From JAJRVH01 sp964505995 (lineage in GTDB: Bacteria > Pseudomonadota > Zetaproteobacteria > Mariprofundales > Mariprofundaceae), in assembly GCA_964505995.1 (NCBI GenBank), contig CAZDLB010000080.1, positions 1 through 8,203 of the forward strand: 8,203 nt of DNA, given 5' to 3'. Below the pieces are notes generated by a model that was given only the letters and a program-made list of their open reading frames with translations, did not search any database and was not told the origin of the DNA. This document shows, in pieces, positions 6,146 through 8,203 of the stretch. Position 1 is the first letter of the stretch. Each line of letters opens with the position of its first letter. The translations under genes and the position numbers were made by a program.

Positions 6146-7439
6146 AGCCTGGTCCACCGCCGAGCCGAGGGATATCGCGATCAGCGTGCATCCGGAGCTT
6201 CATGCACGGCGTCTTTCCGAGCAGGCCTGGCGCTCCCGCGCGGAGGAGTTCGATCGGCTCGTCGAAGCCAGCCAATGCCGCCTTGCGGCCTCGCTGCGCT
6301 TCCCGGTTCGCCGGCCCCTGGCCGGAACCCTGTTCGGCCGGGGGCAGATCAAGGCGGTCGGCGACCAGGTGCAGGCGCTGGAAGCCGACGTGGTCTTCGT
6401 CGATCACCCGCTGACGCCGGTGCAGCAGCGCAATCTGGAAAAGGACTGGCAGGCGAAGGTCGTGGACCGGACCGGGCTGATCCTGGAGATCTTCGCCTCG
6501 CGGGCGCGCACGCGCGAGGGTGTGCTGCAGGTCGAGCTGGCCAGTCTGAACTATCAGCTTGGACGTCTGGTGCGCAGCTGGACGCATCTGGAGCGGCAGC
6601 GCGGCGGCTACGGCTTCATGGGTGGTCCGGGCGAGCGCCAGATCGAGCTGGACCGGCGCATGATACGTACCCGCATCCGTTCGCTGGAAGCGGAGCTGGA
6701 GAAGGTGCGGCGCATGCGCGCCACGCAACGGGCCGGTCGCAAGCGCAAGGCGCTGCCGACGGTGGCGCTCGTGGGATATACGAATGCCGGCAAGTCGACG
6801 CTGTTCAATCGGCTGACCGAGGCCGAGGTTCATGCCGCCGATCAGCTCTTTGCGACGCTGGATCCGACGCTGAGGCAGCTGACGCTGCCGAGCGGACGGC
6901 TGATGCTTTCCGATACCGTGGGCTTCGTGCAGGAGCTGCCGCACGAGCTGGTGGAGGCCTTTCGCGCGACGCTGGAGGAGGTGGTCGAGGCGGATCTGAT
7001 CCTGCATGTTCGCGATGCGGCCGATCCGATGTTTGCCGAGCAGGGCAAAGTCGTCGAGCAGACGCTGGAGCAGCTCGGGCTGGTCGGCGATGCGGCGCCG
7101 CCGGTGCTTGAGGTGCTGAACAAGGCCGATCTGAAGCCGGAGCTGCAATCGCATCTGGGCGAGAGCATCGATCAGAGCCGCATTGCGGTTTCGGCGCTGA
7201 CCGGGCAGGGCCTGGATGAACTGAGGCGCCTGCTTTCCGAGTGGCTGGGGGAGGGCATGCGGGAAATGGAGCTGAAGCTGGCGCTGGCCGATGGCCGCGC
7301 GCGGGCCTTCTGCTACGAGCATGGCGAGGTGATTTCGGCGAGTCAGAAAGACGGCCACTTGCGCATGCGGGTCAGGCTGAAACCGGCCGATGCGGCCCGT
7401 TTCGAGCGGCATGGGGAGGAGGACCGGCTGCGGGACTGA
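6138..7439 (+). CDS. hflX: Ribosome-associated GTPase HflX
   Basis: HflX binds the 50S subunit, splits stalled or stressed 70S ribosomes, and belongs to the TRAFAC Obg-HflX GTPases. The 433-aa protein has the expected order: an N-terminal HflX domain with LFGRGQIKAVGDQVQALEAD near residues 64-83 and the family's linker segment LERQRGGYGFMGGPGERQIE; a basic helical stretch; then the G domain with G1 GYTNAGKST (213-221), G3 DTVGF (259-263), G4 NKAD (328-331) and G5 SALTG (352-356). LFATLDPT just after G1 is the G2/switch I region. A short C-terminal domain (to residue 433) ends in an acidic/basic tail. ATG 6138 lies inside the miaA end, so the pair is likely translationally coupled. Family assignment is secure. 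Confidence 0.97.
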   Translation: MAEAWSTAEPRDIAISVHPELHARRLSEQAWRSRAEEFDRLVEASQCRLAASLRFPVRRPLAGTLFGRGQIKAVGDQVQALEADVVFVDHPLTPVQQRNLEKDWQAKVVDRTGLILEIFASRARTREGVLQVELASLNYQLGRLVRSWTHLERQRGGYGFMGGPGERQIELDRRMIRTRIRSLEAELEKVRRMRATQRAGRKRKALPTVALVGYTNAGKSTLFNRLTEAEVHAADQLFATLDPTLRQLTLPSGRLMLSDTVGFVQELPHELVEAFRATLEEVVEADLILHVRDAADPMFAEQGKVVEQTLEQLGLVGDAAPPVLEVLNKADLKPELQSHLGESIDQSRIAVSALTGQGLDELRRLLSEWLGEGMREMELKLALADGRARAFCYEHGEVISASQKDGHLRMRVRLKPADAARFERHGEEDRLRD

Positions 7440-7455
7440 GCCGGCTGCAACAGAC

Positions 7456-7461
7456 AAGGAG
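7456..7461 (+). promoter_or_regulatory. Strong Shine-Dalgarno site of tsaD
   Basis: AAGGAG, 5 bases before ATG 7467, in the 27-base spacer after hflX. It is the clearest ribosome binding site in the window and fixes the tsaD start. A strong own site with no overlap suggests tsaD is translated independently of hflX even if on the same transcript. Confidence 0.75.
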
Positions 7462-7466
7462 AAAGG

Positions 7467-8203
7467 ATGATCGTTCTGGGAATCGAAACCTCATGCGACG
7501 AGACGGCGGCGGCCGTCGTTCGCGGAGCCGGTGAAAGGGCGGAGGTGCTGGCCGAGCAGGTGGCCAGCCAGATCGAAACGCATGCGCGCTATGGCGGCGT
7601 GGTGCCCGAGATCGCCTCACGCGCGCATCTTCAGCTTCTGCCGCCGATGGTCGACGAGGTACTGCGGGCCTCAGGCTGCCGCTGGCAGGATCTGGACGCG
7701 ATTGCCGTGACGGCCGGTCCCGGGCTGATGGGAGCTTTGCTGGTCGGTGTCAGCTATGCCAAGGCCGCCGGATTGTCGTACGGGCTGCCGGTGCTGCCGG
7801 TGCACCACATGGAGGGGCATCTGCTGGCGCCGGGGCTGACCGGTGAGCTGCCGCCGTTTCCGTTCGTGACCCTGCTGGTCTCCGGCGGCCATACGATGCT
7901 GGTGCGCGTGGATCGCATCGGGGCATACCGCGTCATCGGGCGCACGCTCGACGATGCCGCGGGCGAATGCTTCGACAAGACCGCGCGCCTGCTCGAACTG
8001 CCGTATCCGGGCGGCCCTGCGATCGCGCGACTGGCCGAGGGCGGCGATGCCGATCGCTTCAGGCTGCCGCGGCCGATGCTGAACCGGGACGATCTGGACT
8101 TCAGTTTCTCGGGGCTGAAGACGGCGGTGATGTATGCTCTTAGGAAGGAATCGAAGGATGAGGCCGTCCGGCGGGACATGGCGGCGGCCATCGAGGCGGC
8201 GAT
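7467..8203 (+). CDS. tsaD: tRNA N6-adenosine threonylcarbamoyltransferase TsaD, 3'-truncated by window edge
   Basis: TsaD (formerly Gcp/YgjD) transfers the threonylcarbamoyl group from TC-AMP to A37 of tRNAs reading ANN codons, working with TsaB and TsaE (t6A pathway). The first 245 residues of a roughly 340-residue protein are present. Motifs: GIETSCDETAAAVV (5-18); HARYGGVVPEIASR (39-52); the ASKHA-fold segment TAGPGLMGALLVG (82-94); the metal-binding HHMEGHLLAP (113-122), with the H-x3-H pair H114/H118; LLVSGGHTMLV (136-146); LDDAAGECFDKTARLL; YPGGP; and FSFSGLKTAV. Everything expected of the family up to this point is intact; the last metal-ligand Asp region is beyond the window. The first 70 codons contain three TCA serine codons, unlike the neighbouring genes. 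Its position next to hflX puts it close to miaA, the other A37-modifying enzyme. Confidence 0.97.
   Translation, partial: MIVLGIETSCDETAAAVVRGAGERAEVLAEQVASQIETHARYGGVVPEIASRAHLQLLPPMVDEVLRASGCRWQDLDAIAVTAGPGLMGALLVGVSYAKAAGLSYGLPVLPVHHMEGHLLAPGLTGELPPFPFVTLLVSGGHTMLVRVDRIGAYRVIGRTLDDAAGECFDKTARLLELPYPGGPAIARLAEGGDADRFRLPRPMLNRDDLDFSFSGLKTAVMYALRKESKDEAVRRDMAAAIEAA

Noticed and set aside
6275..7111. 278-codon open frame on the + strand inside hflX
   Set aside because: Out-of-frame reading of a secure hflX gene; Gly/Ala/Arg-rich composition typical of GC-rich frame shadows.
5679..7457. 592-codon antisense open frame on the minus strand opposite miaA and hflX
   Set aside because: It is in exact codon register with hflX and stays open there only because hflX lacks TTA, CTA and TCA codons. 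Its composition (Gln, His, Arg, Pro-rich) is typical of reverse reading, and it has no recognisable domain or ribosome site.
1..8203. Search for tRNAs, CRISPR arrays, insertion sequences, phage genes, toxin-antitoxin or defence genes
   Set aside because: Nearly every base belongs to a recognised housekeeping gene; no repeats, inverted termini, transposase, integrase or small accessory genes were found, so there is no support for a novel accessory system here.

Overview
This is a dense, GC-rich, single-direction stretch of bacterial chromosome that looks proteobacterial. Ubiquinone-type (UbiH-family) monooxygenase genes sit beside a mutL-miaA-hflX series, an order best known from Gammaproteobacteria. 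In E. coli, ubiH is likewise followed by ubiI. MutL carries a complete C-terminal endonuclease motif, so this is not an E. coli-like MutH/Dam lineage. No 16S or other decisive taxonomic marker is present, so I go no further than Proteobacteria, most likely gamma-related.

Layout, all on the + strand: the C-terminal three quarters of a ubiH-like gene (1-906); a second, paralogous UbiI/UbiF-type hydroxylase (918-2126); mutL (TTG start, 2130-3908), interrupted by a 100-N assembly gap in its linker; a 66-base spacer; a Kef/CPA2-type cation:proton antiporter without a C-terminal RCK domain (3975-5213); miaA (GTG start overlapping the antiporter stop, 5210-6145); hflX (overlapping the miaA end, 6138-7439); and the first 245 codons of tsaD (7467 to the window edge).

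All junctions except mutL-antiporter and hflX-tsaD are overlapping or nearly so, as expected of co-transcribed, translationally coupled genes. Functionally there are three blocks: aerobic ubiquinone ring hydroxylation (two genes), mismatch repair plus an inserted ion antiporter, and translation/tRNA quality (MiaA and TsaD both act at tRNA A37 on different codon families; HflX is a ribosome-associated GTPase). Hfq, which usually lies between miaA and hflX in Gammaproteobacteria, is absent because the two genes overlap.

I found no RNA genes, mobile elements, CRISPR arrays, long repeats or phage genes. This is essentially a housekeeping region and I see no convincing undescribed system. The points worth a second look are the missing hfq, the RCK-less antiporter placed in the operon, the Q-to-L change in a conserved FAD-family motif, the assembly gap in mutL, a very long antisense open frame explained by codon avoidance, and the change in codon use at the start of tsaD.
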